Positions 37,325-49,755 of a DNA stretch of 64,000 bases are shown here, in pieces (position 1 is the first letter of the stretch; every line of letters starts with the position of its first letter). Position numbers and translations under genes: made by a program. The stretch comes from Rotaria macrura. Its lineage: Eukaryota; Rotifera; Eurotatoria; Philodinida; Philodinidae. The DNA lies in contig OENT01000132.1 in NCBI GenBank assembly GCA_900239685.1, forward strand, positions 1-64,000, given 5' to 3'. The notes beneath the pieces were generated by a model, which ran no database searches, had not been told where the DNA came from, and worked only from the letters and a program-made list of their open reading frames with translations.

Positions 37325-38614
37325 ATAATTATTCTAGGACTTGTTAACTATACTGCTAAATTTCGTTTTCGACGAAGTTTTGTTTGCTATAAAATTTAAT
37401 GTTATCATCATTTTTATTTGGAGCAATAACCCTAGAAAAGTATTATTTGCTAACCTGCAAAATAAATCGCGTTCAATGCCCGAACATTCTTAAACATCTT
37501 TGAAATATACTGACGAAAAATGGGTCTTTGACTAAGATACAAATTCAATGTAGCAATCATGATTATCGCAATAGATATTAGATGAAGAAGTAATGTGGAA
37601 TCAAGTCATTGAAGAAATTAGCATATGTTTGAGTTTATCGCCATGGTTTTTGCTAGAGATGTATAAAGATTAATGAAGGTTTTAAAGAAGTTTCATGTTC
37701 ATTTTTCGAAAATTCGTTATGGCTCTCTAACAAGCGTGTCGTTAAGAAATTAGAAAGATTAAAATTTCCTGAAAATATTCCGTTCAATAGTTGCTCACTG
37801 TTAGAACCAACTTAGATTATTCAGCACATAATCAGAATTGAGATCTCGAATAGAAGGGAACTAATGTAAACTGTTTATTCAATAAAACGTCTGTACTCTT
37901 GTTACTCTAGTAAACACTTCTGAATCCATTAGTTTTGAATGGTTCATTGTGTAGAAATTATCTTTCATTTGAATGATCCATCAAATATTTAATAAGAATT
38001 TGTGAAATTCCCATGTTTCAGTAATTTTTTCTGTTGCCCATATCATACTTCTTACTGTAAATTACGTCATCAATTAATTAAAGTTCGTGCCTGTTTCTGC
38101 CTTCTCCTATTTTATTAGATGAACTCATTAAGATAAAAATTAGCAATATCCAAAGTAATAATATTCTTTATCATGGTTTATTCAATTCTCTGTGGTTTTT
38201 CTCTCGGTTGTGTTTCACAAAGAAAAAGCGTATGCAAAGTCAGAGTATCAATCCTTGTCAAAATATCATGTCGTGATAAAAAAAAAAGAACATAGAAAAG
38301 AAAAAAGAACCCATAAAGGTAAACGAATTCTTTCTCGGATAGTGATATAAGAATCTGCGTCAGTGCGATGCATGCATTGGGCACACTTTTCATGGATGAT
38401 TCTGTTTGATATCTACAACAAAAGAAAACCATCCAATGGACGAACACTAGATATGAATTTTTTGTTGTGAGTAGATGATATGAGACTCATTTTGAACTCC
38501 TATGAATAGAATAAAATGGAAATAGAACATTATTCGATGTTTTTCATATACATGTCAATATTTTTTACCTTGAAATCCCTCGTTAATGTTTTTTGTTGTA
38601 TTTCAGAATGCACT
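37325..38614. other. Spacer and 5' flank of the seven-helix protein gene
   Basis: AT-rich with no recognised gene; the 38178-38447 minus-strand frame is unsupported. TATTTCAG ends at 38606, 8 bp before the ATG chosen for the next gene, which favours that start over the in-frame ATG at 38516. Confidence 0.4.
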
Positions 38615-39397
38615 ATGGTTGATTTATCAAATTATCCATATCCAGCTTACGATTCGAACAAAGCAGCAGCTGGCATCCTTGCCGTAGTCATCGGTATATC
38701 TTTGATTGCATGGATCGTTCAATCAGTTCAAGTACGTTTCACACCTCGTCGACCCATAATTCTTATTCTTGTTTCTCATATCGTCGTATTCATTCATCTT
38801 ATACTACGTGCAGCATTTTCCACCGAAACACGTAACTCAAGAGCTGGTTTTACGAGCATAACAGTTTTGATTACCATTGGTCTACGTTCTGTCATCTTAG
38901 CCAACTATGATTTTCTTACGCAAGTAGGCAAATTTGAATTATGGCTTAATCGAACAATCAAGACAGGATCACTTCTAATTGCCATTGTATCAGCTATTCT
39001 CATGGTTCCAGCCAGTACATTTTCATATAGAAGTGACACAATCGAGAAAAGCTTTCAATTACGAGAAGCATCAACGGCAGTTGTACTCATTCTGACCGTT
39101 TTTTTCTTTCCAGTATGGTTTGCAACGAAAACAATCAAGTCTATGACAAAACTAGCCATGATTTTCTTGATTATTTCCAGTAGTTGTTGTTTAATTGTTA
39201 GCATTTTTATTGTCATTACATCAGTTCCACGGTATTATGTTGATGCAAGTAAACAGGAACTATGGTTTTATATTTTTCAACTTACACCCATTACCATTGC
39301 TCTATTTACATGGACCATCGTGCATCCGAAAAGATCTTTACAAGAAAATTACCCATCGAATCAAGAAAGTCAACTTGATATTAATGCAGATCTGTAA
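38615..39397 (+). CDS. Seven-transmembrane protein, fungal RTA1/DUF7702-like
   Basis: 260 residues from the ATG just after an acceptor-like TATTTCAG. An upstream in-frame ATG at 38516 would add 33 residues. Seven hydrophobic helices are predicted at about 17-38, 47-68, 79-98, 117-134, 152-171, 179-202 and 216-237, with a short N-terminus containing YPYPAYDSNKAAAG and a polar C-terminal tail. The N-terminal pattern and topology resemble fungal seven-helix families (RTA1-like, DUF7702) more than animal GPCRs; no DRY or NPxxY motif is visible. The coding part is intronless. Horizontal origin is possible but not shown. AATAAA follows at 39534. Its role is unknown, perhaps a membrane sensor or lipid-related protein. 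Confidence 0.72.
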   Translation: MVDLSNYPYPAYDSNKAAAGILAVVIGISLIAWIVQSVQVRFTPRRPIILILVSHIVVFIHLILRAAFSTETRNSRAGFTSITVLITIGLRSVILANYDFLTQVGKFELWLNRTIKTGSLLIAIVSAILMVPASTFSYRSDTIEKSFQLREASTAVVLILTVFFFPVWFATKTIKSMTKLAMIFLIISSSCCLIVSIFIVITSVPRYYVDASKQELWFYIFQLTPITIALFTWTIVHPKRSLQENYPSNQESQLDINADL

Positions 39398-39533
39398 ATT
39401 GTAAAACTTTATCGAATGGTTCAATCTTTATACCCTGATCGTAGTTCTTACCTAAACATTTCAATCGATTTGTCAGAGACACTATTTCAAAGTTTTATTC
39501 TATGCATTATGCCTAATTTAAGTACGTCTAAAA

Positions 39534-39539
39534 AATAAA
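39534..39539 (+). terminator. Polyadenylation signal for the seven-helix gene
   Basis: AATAAA about 137 bp after the stop codon at 39397, in an A-rich context. Confidence 0.45.
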
Positions 39540-40433
39540 CAAATGGTTTCTTCATTAAAAAAGAAAGAAACATACGTTTTTGATGACAGAACAGAATATA
39601 CGAAATGACAATGAAAGATACAACTACTCATCATGATATTAATTCTGTAGATTTCGGTAAATGACTTTTCTCATGATAATAGTATAATCTTCGAATACAT
39701 TCAAATTATTCATGCTGTGCTCGACACGTTTTTCTATCCTGATATTTGTATGATACTTTAATTGTCGTTAGCATGGACCAATAACAATTGAGAACTAAAA
39801 AGCATCCAAACGTGGCTGTGACAATGGCTAAGCGTGATTCGCCTAAAACATCTGAAATATAAAATGTGAACTACGATGTAACTGTTGTTACTAATAAGGA
39901 GAATATTGTATGCACTGATCTATCCTGGAATCTCGTGGCTCGTCATTTTTCTTTCTTCCACTTCAACAACTCCACTAAGAGCTTAATTAGTCCTTGATTC
40001 AAGATTTCTCCTATGTGAATCCCATGAAAATTTTATCTATATTTGTGTGTCCAACTAACACATGACTGTTGATAATTATTTTCATCGTATGCAAAATAAA
40101 TAGACAATGTCAGGATCGTATACATGATATGGGAATTATATTTAGCTATACGCTACTTATTCAAAATCGAAGATCTACAAATTTTGATGATACATCCTTC
40201 AGAATAAACAGTTCTAATCGATAGGACCTACGACAAGAGTAAATATGTTCGTTCTTTTTAGTTCACAAACTTAATCTCTATGTAGGATTTTCGTGACTCA
40301 AATGGTCACGAGAAAATTTTCTTATCTCTTATATTAACGTAGATACATATGTGTCGATGTTACACAAAACTGCATCTAATAATGTAAATGCCTGTTCTAT
40401 TTGCAATAAGATCAATGGGAAACAAGATACCTC

Positions 40434-40519
40434 ATACTTTACGTACTTTAAAATACTACACCGTACTTTGCCGTACTTTACGTACTCTGCGATACTTTAG
40501 CGTACTTAAACATACTTTG
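40434..40519. repeat. Degenerate ~10 bp tandem repeat (TACTTTRCCG-like)
   Basis: About nine consecutive units beginning TACTTT, TACTAC or TACTCT and often ending CG (for example TACTTTGCCG, TACTTTACG, TACTTTAGCG), with unit lengths of 9-11 bp. No coding potential. Confidence 0.75.
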
Positions 40520-42080
40520 AAATAATTTAAAATAAGTTAATGTAATTCTATTTACTCCGAACAAACTTCTTTTAAATGTCTATTCAGTTCAGATAATCTT
40601 TTTATTGATATTCAAAGTTACTAACCCAATAGGAGCTCTGTAATCAGTAGGTATACTACAGAGTACCATAATCAAGCTACTGATGGGACTTTTAAGCAAT
40701 AGGAAAATTCTTTATCCTAGTTTTGAACAACATATTTTCTGTTATTGATAACTATCAATCGAAAAGAAATTCTTATCCAATAACCGTCTATTTCAGTTAG
40801 AGCAGAAATAGGATAGAACAGCTACCCGTACGATACGAGTTATCAACAAAGTTTGATCAAAATTAATCGAAGTCAAAAAATCACAATCTGTAATCGGTTT
40901 CTCAAAATTTCTCAACTCAATTTCTCATTAGGAGAAAGCTGCTTCGATGAAATACTGAACTGTTATAAAGTTTTAGGAAAAATATTGCCAATTGTGTTCA
41001 GTTATGAATTCTTATGCCGAATCTATTCTGAAATTTTGTCAAAGACAGCATACAGGTATAAAACTTAATTTACCTTGACAAGAATTGGACGAAACAATAC
41101 TAAGAGTATGAATTTTCAGTCAATTCCAGATCAATTTCAAAGACTTTAGTTTATGTTACACGAATTCTGACTTTAGCTACGGCTAGAGGAAAAACAACTG
41201 ATCATTGTCGATATAAGACGTAGGGATGATAATAGATTCTTAATAAGAGAAAAATGCCATCTTTAATATACTAATCTAGGAATAGGTATATTTCTACTTC
41301 GAAAGGCCTTCCTAGAAAAATACCAAACCAAAATCCTCAATTCATTTGGATACTCTATGGTAAATTTGACTAAGCAGACTTTTTAGCACAACTTACCTAA
41401 TAATATGCACAAAATAGAAATAAATTGAACGACAAATGCTTATGAAGATTATATTTCAAGAATTTAGACAGTTCTTTCATGAAAAAACACCAAAGTTGAA
41501 CATGAAAACTGAACAATATTAGCTATATCAAATACTTTATTGCATGGCTTCAGTGCAATTATATATTTTAACATAACTAGAGCATATCTAAATTGACGAG
41601 TCCATCATGTTAAAGTTTGACAGTATATTTACTGCAATTTTTTAAATCAACAACTGCTACGGTGAATATTAACATCTTCTATCTAGTTTTTGTTTCTTCA
41701 CGAAATGGTATAAATTTTAAAAACAAAAGTTAACCATTCACATCTGTCTTCTAAATAATGAGTTTTGATAAGGATGGAAAAGTTGATTGCAATCCAAGCA
41801 ATTATTAGCAATCCGAGAATCAGTTCACGGATGAAACATGATTGTCACTTTGCTGAATGATGGAAACAAAAATTAGTATTAGGAACAACTCGAGTTCATT
41901 ATCTGAAAGTGAAAATACCGGAAGTAGTCATTGACACTCCTGATTATTAGAAAATCAGTTTTCCCTCATAGACACTAGTTCCTATTAAAAACATGTATGC
42001 TATCCTATTGAGGAATGAAAACTGAAAGAATGTTTCGAAAAATTTGAACTCATTATCAGATAGTGAAAAAGTAGACAATA

Positions 42081-42417
42081 CCCAGTGAAAAATTGTCAGA
42101 TTTTATGAGATTTTATGAGATTATCATCGGATTTTTGTGCAACAAAATCAAAATTATAATCGATTGAAATTTTGATTTTGTTGCACAAAAATNNNNNNNN
42201 NNNNNNNNNNNNNNNNNNNNNNNNNNNNNNNNNNNNNNNNNNNNNNTAAAATCAAGTAAAATTTGATTGAAATCAAAACCATACTTGATTTAAAAGATTA
42301 TTTTTGATTAAAAATTAAATTATCTTGGATTTGGAAAATTTCAATCGATTATAATTTTGATTTTGTTGCACAAAAATCCGATGATAATCTCATAAAATCT
42401 GACAATTTTTCACTGGG
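42081..42417. mobile_element. Tc1/mariner-like palindromic MITE with assembly gap
   Basis: The ends are CCCAGTGAAAAATTGTCAG and its complement, flanked by TA on both sides (42079-42080 and 42418-42419). The inverted repeat covers almost the whole element: the left arm to about 42160 matches the complement of 42340-42417, through ATCGGATTTTTGTGCAACAA. The left arm also carries an extra ATTTTATGAG duplication and its own hairpin (about 42133-42192). The TA target and CAGTG-type TIR fit Tc1/mariner. No transposase. The centre contains 54 Ns. Confidence 0.85.
42193..42246. other. 54-N assembly gap
   Basis: A run of N inside the palindromic MITE. The preceding 60 bp hairpin repeats the arm sequence, so the gap, and possibly the flanking hairpin, probably reflects an assembly problem in the palindrome. 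Confidence 0.98.
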
Positions 42418-42419
42418 TA

Positions 42420-45400
42420 GTCAGCGATAATTTTAGCAATCAAACAATCAGCGCTTGTTCCATTGAGTTTTTACAGCTTTTTGCAATAGAAAAAAAGCAA
42501 TTTTTATAGTTTTTCTCACCAAGACACAATGGTACAGCAAATCAAATTTTATATTCGAAATCAGCATCTCAACCTACACTGAGTCAAATACATTTTAGTG
42601 AAATGTTTTTCCTATTGAAAATTGCCTATGCTCATCAAGAATGTAATTTATTGAAGTTTTTCGATATAGTGATCTCACAGATTAGTTTTTCACTGAAAAA
42701 ATATTGTTCTCAAAATCAATTTGATTCAAAATAGTTGTGAAATTGACTCCGCATGTCACGTTTGTTTCGTTTTACAATAGTGTCGTTATAACGAGGACTG
42801 TTCAAAGCCATGTTTCTCCCTGAATACTAACTTCATTTTTTTACTATTTTCTTACCATTGTATAAAGAATCAGTAGTTCCGTTGTACATATAAAATGAAT
42901 CGTGTCATTTTTTTATTTCAAAAAATGGCAGTACAAATGCTTTCAAAACTCTGTCGTTAACAAATAATAGATTAAAATAGAATCTATTCATGTTAAATTA
43001 TATAATCAGAGTAAATAAATGACATTCGACTTCTGAAAATATTGGGTTTAGTTCAGCTTTCTATAATGTATCTTTTGATATCTTACTTGAAAACATTCTC
43101 TAATTTATTGAAGTACAATGTCGATGAATATTGATGAATCAATTTATCCCTACTCTTCGGATAGTTCGACACCAGCTCTGCAAATCGATCTGAACTAATT
43201 CTATTATAGAACATCCAAAGAAGCGACAAATTTATCGTCTGTGAATTTAGATGATGATCTTTCGAATGCACATAAAAATGCAAATTTGAAATGTTGGTTA
43301 GTGCCTAGGTTTCTTGGTCCATTTATGAACTGTCTCATACAGATTGTGATTCCTTGACCGTGATAACCTTCGATCATACTGTATCAAAAGACATTATCTA
43401 CTGGAAATGTTTTTCCTTATCGAGAATTTATAATGCAGAAGTTTGAGAAACCAATACCAGATTCGAATTCATCGATTCCGATTACATTCGATCAAAGTTT
43501 ATGAAAAATCATAATCTACTCGGAATACCATTTCCGTGTCAGGATGATGGGGTGACCCATCCTCAATTTCCTAACAAGATAATCCTGACATCCCTGACTT
43601 TGATGAAAGTATTCGTTAACAACGGTAACTCAAAGCTTCGATCATATCAAAATGTCAAAAAGGTCTTCTTAGTATAGCTGCAATGTAGTGACATTCGTTG
43701 TTGTCATTTTCTGTTTCTTTGTTTTCGTTTCGTTTGTTTTATATTTCCTTTACGTTACGTTCGAGCAAGACGCTAAAGTATATACATATACATGCATATG
43801 CATTGTTTTCTTTCGTTCTTTGATCTTTCTTGATCTCAACATAGATATTCGTTATTGTTGATCAAGGTCAATAAAACATTATATTTGGCCTTGAACTTTC
43901 TCTCTATTACGTAGCTAATAATATTGTCTATTACGTAGTATATATATATATATATACTTGATTTGGAAATAAAAGTGTTGTTTTTACGTATTAACTTCAT
44001 TACGTGACAATAACAGAATACGCTTTATGGAGCAAATTTTATTGATGTTTGTTATATTGTGATTAAAAGCATGATTACAAAGTTTCATTGAAATTCTTAC
44101 ACAAGATGAAGAAATTTTTTTGACCGTGCCATTGTTTGAGGATAGTGGATGAAGTATAGAACTTCTTGCCATCTATCGAATGGTGGTTAAAATCCAAAGA
44201 TGTATAGAATGGAGTTGTCATATTTTACTGTTCGGACATGTTTTGAATTCTATTGAGGTTTCTATTAATTGAGAGAAAATAACATATATTGAGAAACAAC
44301 TTTCAAGTACTTCGTACAGAGTAAGTCTGTCGTAATTACAGATGATAGTTCTCATTTTAATTTTAATGTACGGTAAAACTCTTTAAACAACATTGCCAGT
44401 GTATCTTTCAAGAAATTCTCAAGATTGAATGTAGAAAAAATCTATATGCATTAATTTCGTAACCAATCGAACTGATAAGGTGCCTATCACAGGCTATATC
44501 AATCCAATAGCCGCTACGAACGGTCGAGTCTCTCAATAATCTACTAGTCGATATCACAGTTACTAATTTATCTTTACAAGAAATATATTTTCATAAATTC
44601 AAACAATGATTTTTACCGAAGAGTCAATCTTTTACTTGTCTTATATATATTTAATAGGGCTTTCACAAAGTCGAAAAACAAGCATCTATTTGTAGAACAA
44701 CATCCTTTTCACGTTTATCATTTGTGCGAATATTGTCACACGTTGACGGGCATCTTACAGAATGTTGTTGCTTGTGTCTTGCCAACAGCTATTAAACTAT
44801 TCGAGAAGTCAAAAACGTATAGAATCAAATTTAATGCTTTTTTGATTCGAAAAACATTTATAAAGTAGCTATTCAATGCTTAGATACAATAAGAGTGATT
44901 ATGATATAAATAGCCATTGTTCAATTTCCTTTTTTGATTGTTAATAACGAGCATGCTGTTCTGTTTTTCAAGAGTAAATGAAAACTTTATTACTCTACAT
45001 TTTGATATAGTTATGAGAAAACTCATTATTGTACTCGTTAACTGGTTGTCTCGTGAAAACTGCTCGTAAAAAATTCATCGACATCTTTTACATTTGTCTC
45101 TGTTGAAATCATGAATCATCTTTTCAAGCTGTTCAAAGAAAAAAAATTACTAATATTCATAATGGAAATGCTCGATATTAAGTCTTAAGCTTTTATAAAA
45201 TTCAGTAGACTTCATTAAAGCAATTAAATTTATACGATAAAAAGAAATTCAATAGGTATGTTTCTTGAAGTTTTAATTTTCTCAAATCTATTGATACATT
45301 ATTGTCCGCAGCAGTTGTCTACTATTAGAAGAACTAGTTCTACACGAATTACCATATTTACAAAAAGTGAAGCTAACTAAAGTAAGAGAATGCAGATGTC

Positions 45401-46162
45401 AACATAGAAATGTATCTATACGCTTATCATTAAAAGGAAATGCATCAAAGAAAAACAAACAAAAAGAAATAACTAGAATAATTAGAAGAATGACGAGCGT
45501 ATCGAATGGTTGAATGAAAAAAGAACAGAGAAGAAGCGATGTTTGATAATCATGATAATAATCATAGGATAGAAAATGGGCTATATATACACTATATCAC
45601 ACTCTGTTAAGATCTTACTCTTAAATCTCTGAAATTACTGTGCTCTATTTCAATGTTTAGATTTGAATATTAGATTTTTAAATATCTAACACTAGAGTTT
45701 TCATATGCGAATCTTCAGATTATCTCGTTCACAATATTCAACAAATGTAGTGTAAAATGTACGAACAACTTCAGCATGTTTCATCCCCGATAACTAATTA
45801 CTTTCATGCGACTAAAGTCTCATGCAATATATATGCTTCAACAAATCTATTACTTTTGCGACATCTTTATAAATGACTTGTCTTCCTACGACATCTTTCA
45901 ATGTTGACTACAGATAGACTTACCATATTTCTACAGTGCGTGATTGTAAAATACCTACGGCAAAAAATAATGTTGTCTTACTGTTTTTGGATTATTGTCT
46001 TTTACTTACGCTACTTCTTCTTCGAATTTATAACTACCACATTTGCCATCGATTCAGACAACAGAAAAATATTCTTATAAAATATTAATCTTTTAGTTTG
46101 AAATCATATGTCTTTTCTTTTAATTGTTTTTTTTTGTGTGCGTATTCAAGATTGTAAAAATC
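42420..46162. other. Spacer and 5' flank of AMFR
   Basis: AT-rich. Contains a (TA)n microsatellite at about 43939-43956 next to a repeated TCTATTACGTAG, and a short inverted GTCAGG/CCTGAC pair around 43540-43600. The frames at 43083-43283 and 43984-44172 are unrecognised. TATTCAAG ends at 46150, 12 bp before the AMFR ATG. Confidence 0.4.
43939..43956. repeat. (TA)n microsatellite
   Basis: About nine uninterrupted TA units. Just upstream TCTATTACGTAG occurs twice about 25 bp apart. Confidence 0.85.
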
Positions 46163-49100
46163 ATGCCTTCACGTCTCCGACGTACACTTCAACGTTTACC
46201 ATTACCATCGCTTCAAGCTTATACATTAATAAGTACATCTGTACTCTTCGCTAATGTACTTTATTATGATCATTTAATACAAGTCAATGTTAAAAATTTA
46301 ACAAATGAAACATCAATCAATGGATCAATATTTTTTACTGATGCAAAACCATTTTCATATGAATATATTCAAACACTATTCTCCATCATTATGTCACAAA
46401 CATTATCACTTTTGGTAAGAAAAAATGACAATCGGTTTTTGCTTTTTTCTTGCCTAACAACAATATCAATACGTTTAGATACTTGTAAATGCAATTTATT
46501 GTTCATTTGGATTATTTATTAAATATATACAAGAAATAGTATTCGGTGAAATACGTTTTGTTGAATTACAACGTATAAAAGATAAATTTTGGAATTATGC
46601 ATTTTATAAATTTTGTTTTCTATTCGGTGTACTTGGCCTAGAAAATTTAAATGAACTTATTTTATGGATATCATGGTTTTCATTTTTAGCATGTGCACTT
46701 CTTCTATGTCAACTCTCGAAAGATCGTTTTGAATTAGTAAATATTGTTTATTTTTTCTCTTGTCTTTTACATCTATTCAAGTAAGAAAAATTCATTTTCT
46801 AGTTATCAGTTTCGGCTTCTGTACGTCGGCGACCACTTGTAAAAATTCTTTGTTTACTCATATCATTACTTATATTATGTTCAATATTGTTAACTATATG
46901 TTTTCTTATTGGCTTAAAGTATGGTGGTCTATCAATATTTTTCTTTATGTTGGCTGAAACAATTTTACTCACACTTGATATAAGTTATCTTTTATTTAAA
47001 TATACATTTCAATATTATATATTTGAACAACAAGAACAAAATCCATTAGCAACATCCAATGAATATCGTTCGTATATGATATATTATATTGAATTCTTGT
47101 ATCATATCGTTACATTAATTATTGATATTATACATAATTTACAAATGTTATTTTATCATCAAACATTCATGTCAATGTCATCGTTGATATTTTTCATGCA
47201 ATTAAAACCATTGTTCAATGAATTAACACAACGTTTAAAGCGACACAAATCATATCGGAATGCAATGATACGTATGGAAAAGAAATATCCACTTCTAACA
47301 AAATATGATTTAGAACAAAAAAATTTAAAACAAAATTATACATCAAGTTTAGATGAAATATGTTCGATTTGTTGGGAAAAATTCGAAAAAGCAAGATGTT
47401 TACCATGTAAGAATAAGTAGTATTCTCGATCGATGAAATAATAGGCATTGAATGATCAGATTTGTCAAGTTTCGATCAAAATCATTGTTCGTGTATTATA
47501 TTGTACTGATGTCGACGTATATAATAGAATGGAATAAGTTATTATCGTTTAGTTTCGTCATCGATCAATAGAAAAAGTTTGTTTCATTATTTCTGAACAA
47601 TGAATATATTGAGCATAAATTAAGATGTACGATACCAGTTATCAAATCATAATCTCCGTCATTGTATCTATGCTCAATCAATGTTTACATTAATCATGTA
47701 AACACACATATCCTCTTGATGCCAGAAAGAAAATGATTTTCACTCAATTCAATTATCGATCACAAATTCTCGACTTAGCAACTAACTAATACTGTTGAGA
47801 CAAAAAATCAAAATTCTATCGAACAATGTTTTAATTAGCATGATCATCATTTAAAGGATGGCTGATAAAACTACGAAAAACGATTCATCTCCGAATAGAT
47901 TCAACAATACTTGTCGTTGAAGAGATCAATAATCTTCGAAATTTCATTATCATTATATGAATGATCTTGTCATAAAACCTTCTGTTTCTAACGATAATTA
48001 GACAAAGTTTGACTTAATCCTATTTTCTTGAAAGAATATTGATAACCTACTATCAAGCATGTATATATACTTATAACTAGTACTAAACTAATAGGATCGA
48101 TTGAAAATTACAAAGATTGGAATATAATATTTTGCTTTGTCAAAAGAAGTTACCTTTAATGTTTAATGTATTAATAGATAATATGAATGAACCGTAAGTC
48201 TAAGTAATTGAGCATCGATCTCAGGAAAATACATGTATGCATGTTTCATAAATAATCGACAAAACGATCTTTCACGAAAACGAACAATTTACTACATGTT
48301 GAAACGACATTGAAAATTGGGTTCGTGTAGTACTTTCTTAGTAAACAAGATGATGACGACATAATATCGTATTCTTATTCGTATCTAAAGTAATACAGGG
48401 AAAACTGCAACAAGACTATCTATGTATATATGTTGCTTATAGATTAGTTTCTAGTCAAGTTCACTTGTTAGAAATATGTTTGTGTACCGTCTGAACCAGT
48501 GTTATATAACTACATTGTCATTTTAGGTGGACATTTATTTCATCAGAATTGTTTACGAAGTTGGCTTGAACAAGATACAACATGTCCAATATGTCGTCTA
48601 TCGTTACAAGAAGATCCAACACAACAAACAACCAATGGTGTTGCACCAACTCAACCAACAACACCGAATTTTCTTCTATGGCCATCATTAACATTAGCTC
48701 GTCATGCACCGAATGTAATTGGTTTAGCAGATGCACCGGTTATTCAACGTCCACCTGGAAACCATCTATTTCGTTTCGACGGTAGTCGATATTCATCATG
48801 GTTGCCTAGTTTTTCCATTGAAATCAATCATAATTTTCCATTTCGTCTTGGTCGTGCACGTCTTACTGACGTACAATTAACCAGTACAGCTCAAAGTATT
48901 CAACAAATATTTCCACAAGTTCCATATGAAATTATTCTTGCTGATTTACAACAAACACATTCAATTGATACAACCATTGAAAATATAATGGATCATCGTA
49001 TTCATATTGAACAGGAACAACAAACACATCGTCAACATGATTCATCAGGTTCAGATGAATCATCATATACATCATCGTCATCATCAGCATCAGCGTCGGA

Positions 49101-49468
49101 AGCTGGAGAGCCAGTTGATACAGATTTATTGTAAATATGAACGATATCTCTTGTAGATTGATGTAGTCTATGATTTTTTTTTCTTTATATTAGATCGGAT
49201 CTATCGCGAACAACACAAACCGATGAATTAATTGATAATGATGCAAATGACAATTTTACATGGCCATTAGATCCGCAACTTTCATTAACTAGTCGAAAAC
49301 AACAATTAGTTTCACATATGCGACAGTAAACCATAAAATTTATTTAAATCACTAGGGATATTCAATGTTTTCGTTTTTTTTTTACTTCTCATTTTTAGGC
49401 GATTTCTCGAACGTGAACGACGCCTTCAATCATCGTCGCAAAAGTCAGATTTATTATCTGACAATTAA
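46163..49468 (+). CDS. AMFR: ER-membrane E3 ubiquitin ligase AMFR/gp78
   Basis: Exons 46163-46414, 46479-46736, 46803-47406, 48527-49130, 49194-49325 and 49399-49468 give 639 residues (human 643). AMFR/gp78 is a polytopic ER E3 ligase for ER-associated degradation. Exons 1-3 encode several hydrophobic helices and conserved stretches such as KDKFWNYAFYKF, LSKDRFE and SSLIFFMQLKPLF. The RING-H2 domain, about 357-394, is split by intron 3: CSICW (C357, C360), C372-G-H374, H377, C380, then CPIC (C391, C394). A CUE domain follows at about 489-528 (IQQIFPQVPYEIILADL). The tail is Ser-rich and then basic (RFLERERRL), in the position of the gp78 Ube2g2- and p97-binding segments; that match is inferred. 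Codon T|GT across intron 3 restores PCGHLFH. AATAAA at 49516 ends the unit. Confidence 0.95.
47407..48526 (+). other. 1.1 kb intron 3 of AMFR, splitting the RING domain
   Basis: Bounded by T|GTAAGA and TTTTAG|GT. AT-rich with no recognised element or exon; the protein aligns without a gap across it. Confidence 0.7.
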
Positions 49469-49515
49469 ATTTAAATATATGTCTTTTCTTTTTGTTTATA
49501 TGTATATTCTAAGAC

Positions 49516-49521
49516 AATAAA
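49516..49521 (+). terminator. Polyadenylation signal for AMFR
   Basis: AATAAA 48 bp past the AMFR stop, followed by T-rich and TG-rich sequence. Confidence 0.6.
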
Positions 49522-49616
49522 CAGTGCTTTCTTGTTTCTATATGTTGTTTAGGCTATGGCAGTTGTCTTTTTCTCTCTCTCTTTTATGTCTTTAAAAACT
49601 AATAAATCTTTGTTTG

Positions 49617-49633
49617 TCTGTGTGTGTGTGTGT
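49617..49633. repeat. (TG)n microsatellite
   Basis: About eight TG units following TTTGTCTG, downstream of the AMFR poly(A) signal. Confidence 0.8.
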
Positions 49634-49755
49634 CTATGTTTGAAAGCAAAAAAAGTATAAAATCGAAAAAACAACTATTGTTTGTCTTGACTTTCAACAA
49701 ATATTATCGAGAAATATTATGATATTGTATGAATATAATGTCTATTGTAGAAATT

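Larger units (their letters stand above)
39398..42080. other. Spacer downstream of the seven-helix gene
   Basis: Includes the poly(A) signal at 39534 and the TACTTT repeat at 40434-40519. Otherwise AT-rich with no supported gene; the frame at 40853-41068 is unrecognised. Confidence 0.4.
49469..49755. other. AMFR-SNF8 intergenic gap (287 bp)
   Basis: Contains the AMFR poly(A) signal AATAAA at 49516-49521, a TG-rich microsatellite at about 49617-49633, and an acceptor-like ATTGTAG ending at 49750, 5 bp before the SNF8 ATG. There is little room for an independent promoter. Confidence 0.6.

Noticed and set aside
38516-38614. Upstream in-frame ATG adding 33 residues to the seven-helix protein
   Set aside because: It is interrupted by a good TATTTCAG acceptor just before the second ATG, and the extension is Phe/Ile-rich, as translated AT-rich DNA would be. 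It is not excluded.
43536-43605. Short inverted GTCAGG...CCTGAC with GATGGGGTGACCCATC
   Set aside because: Arms are too short and no target duplication was found, so a mobile element cannot be claimed.
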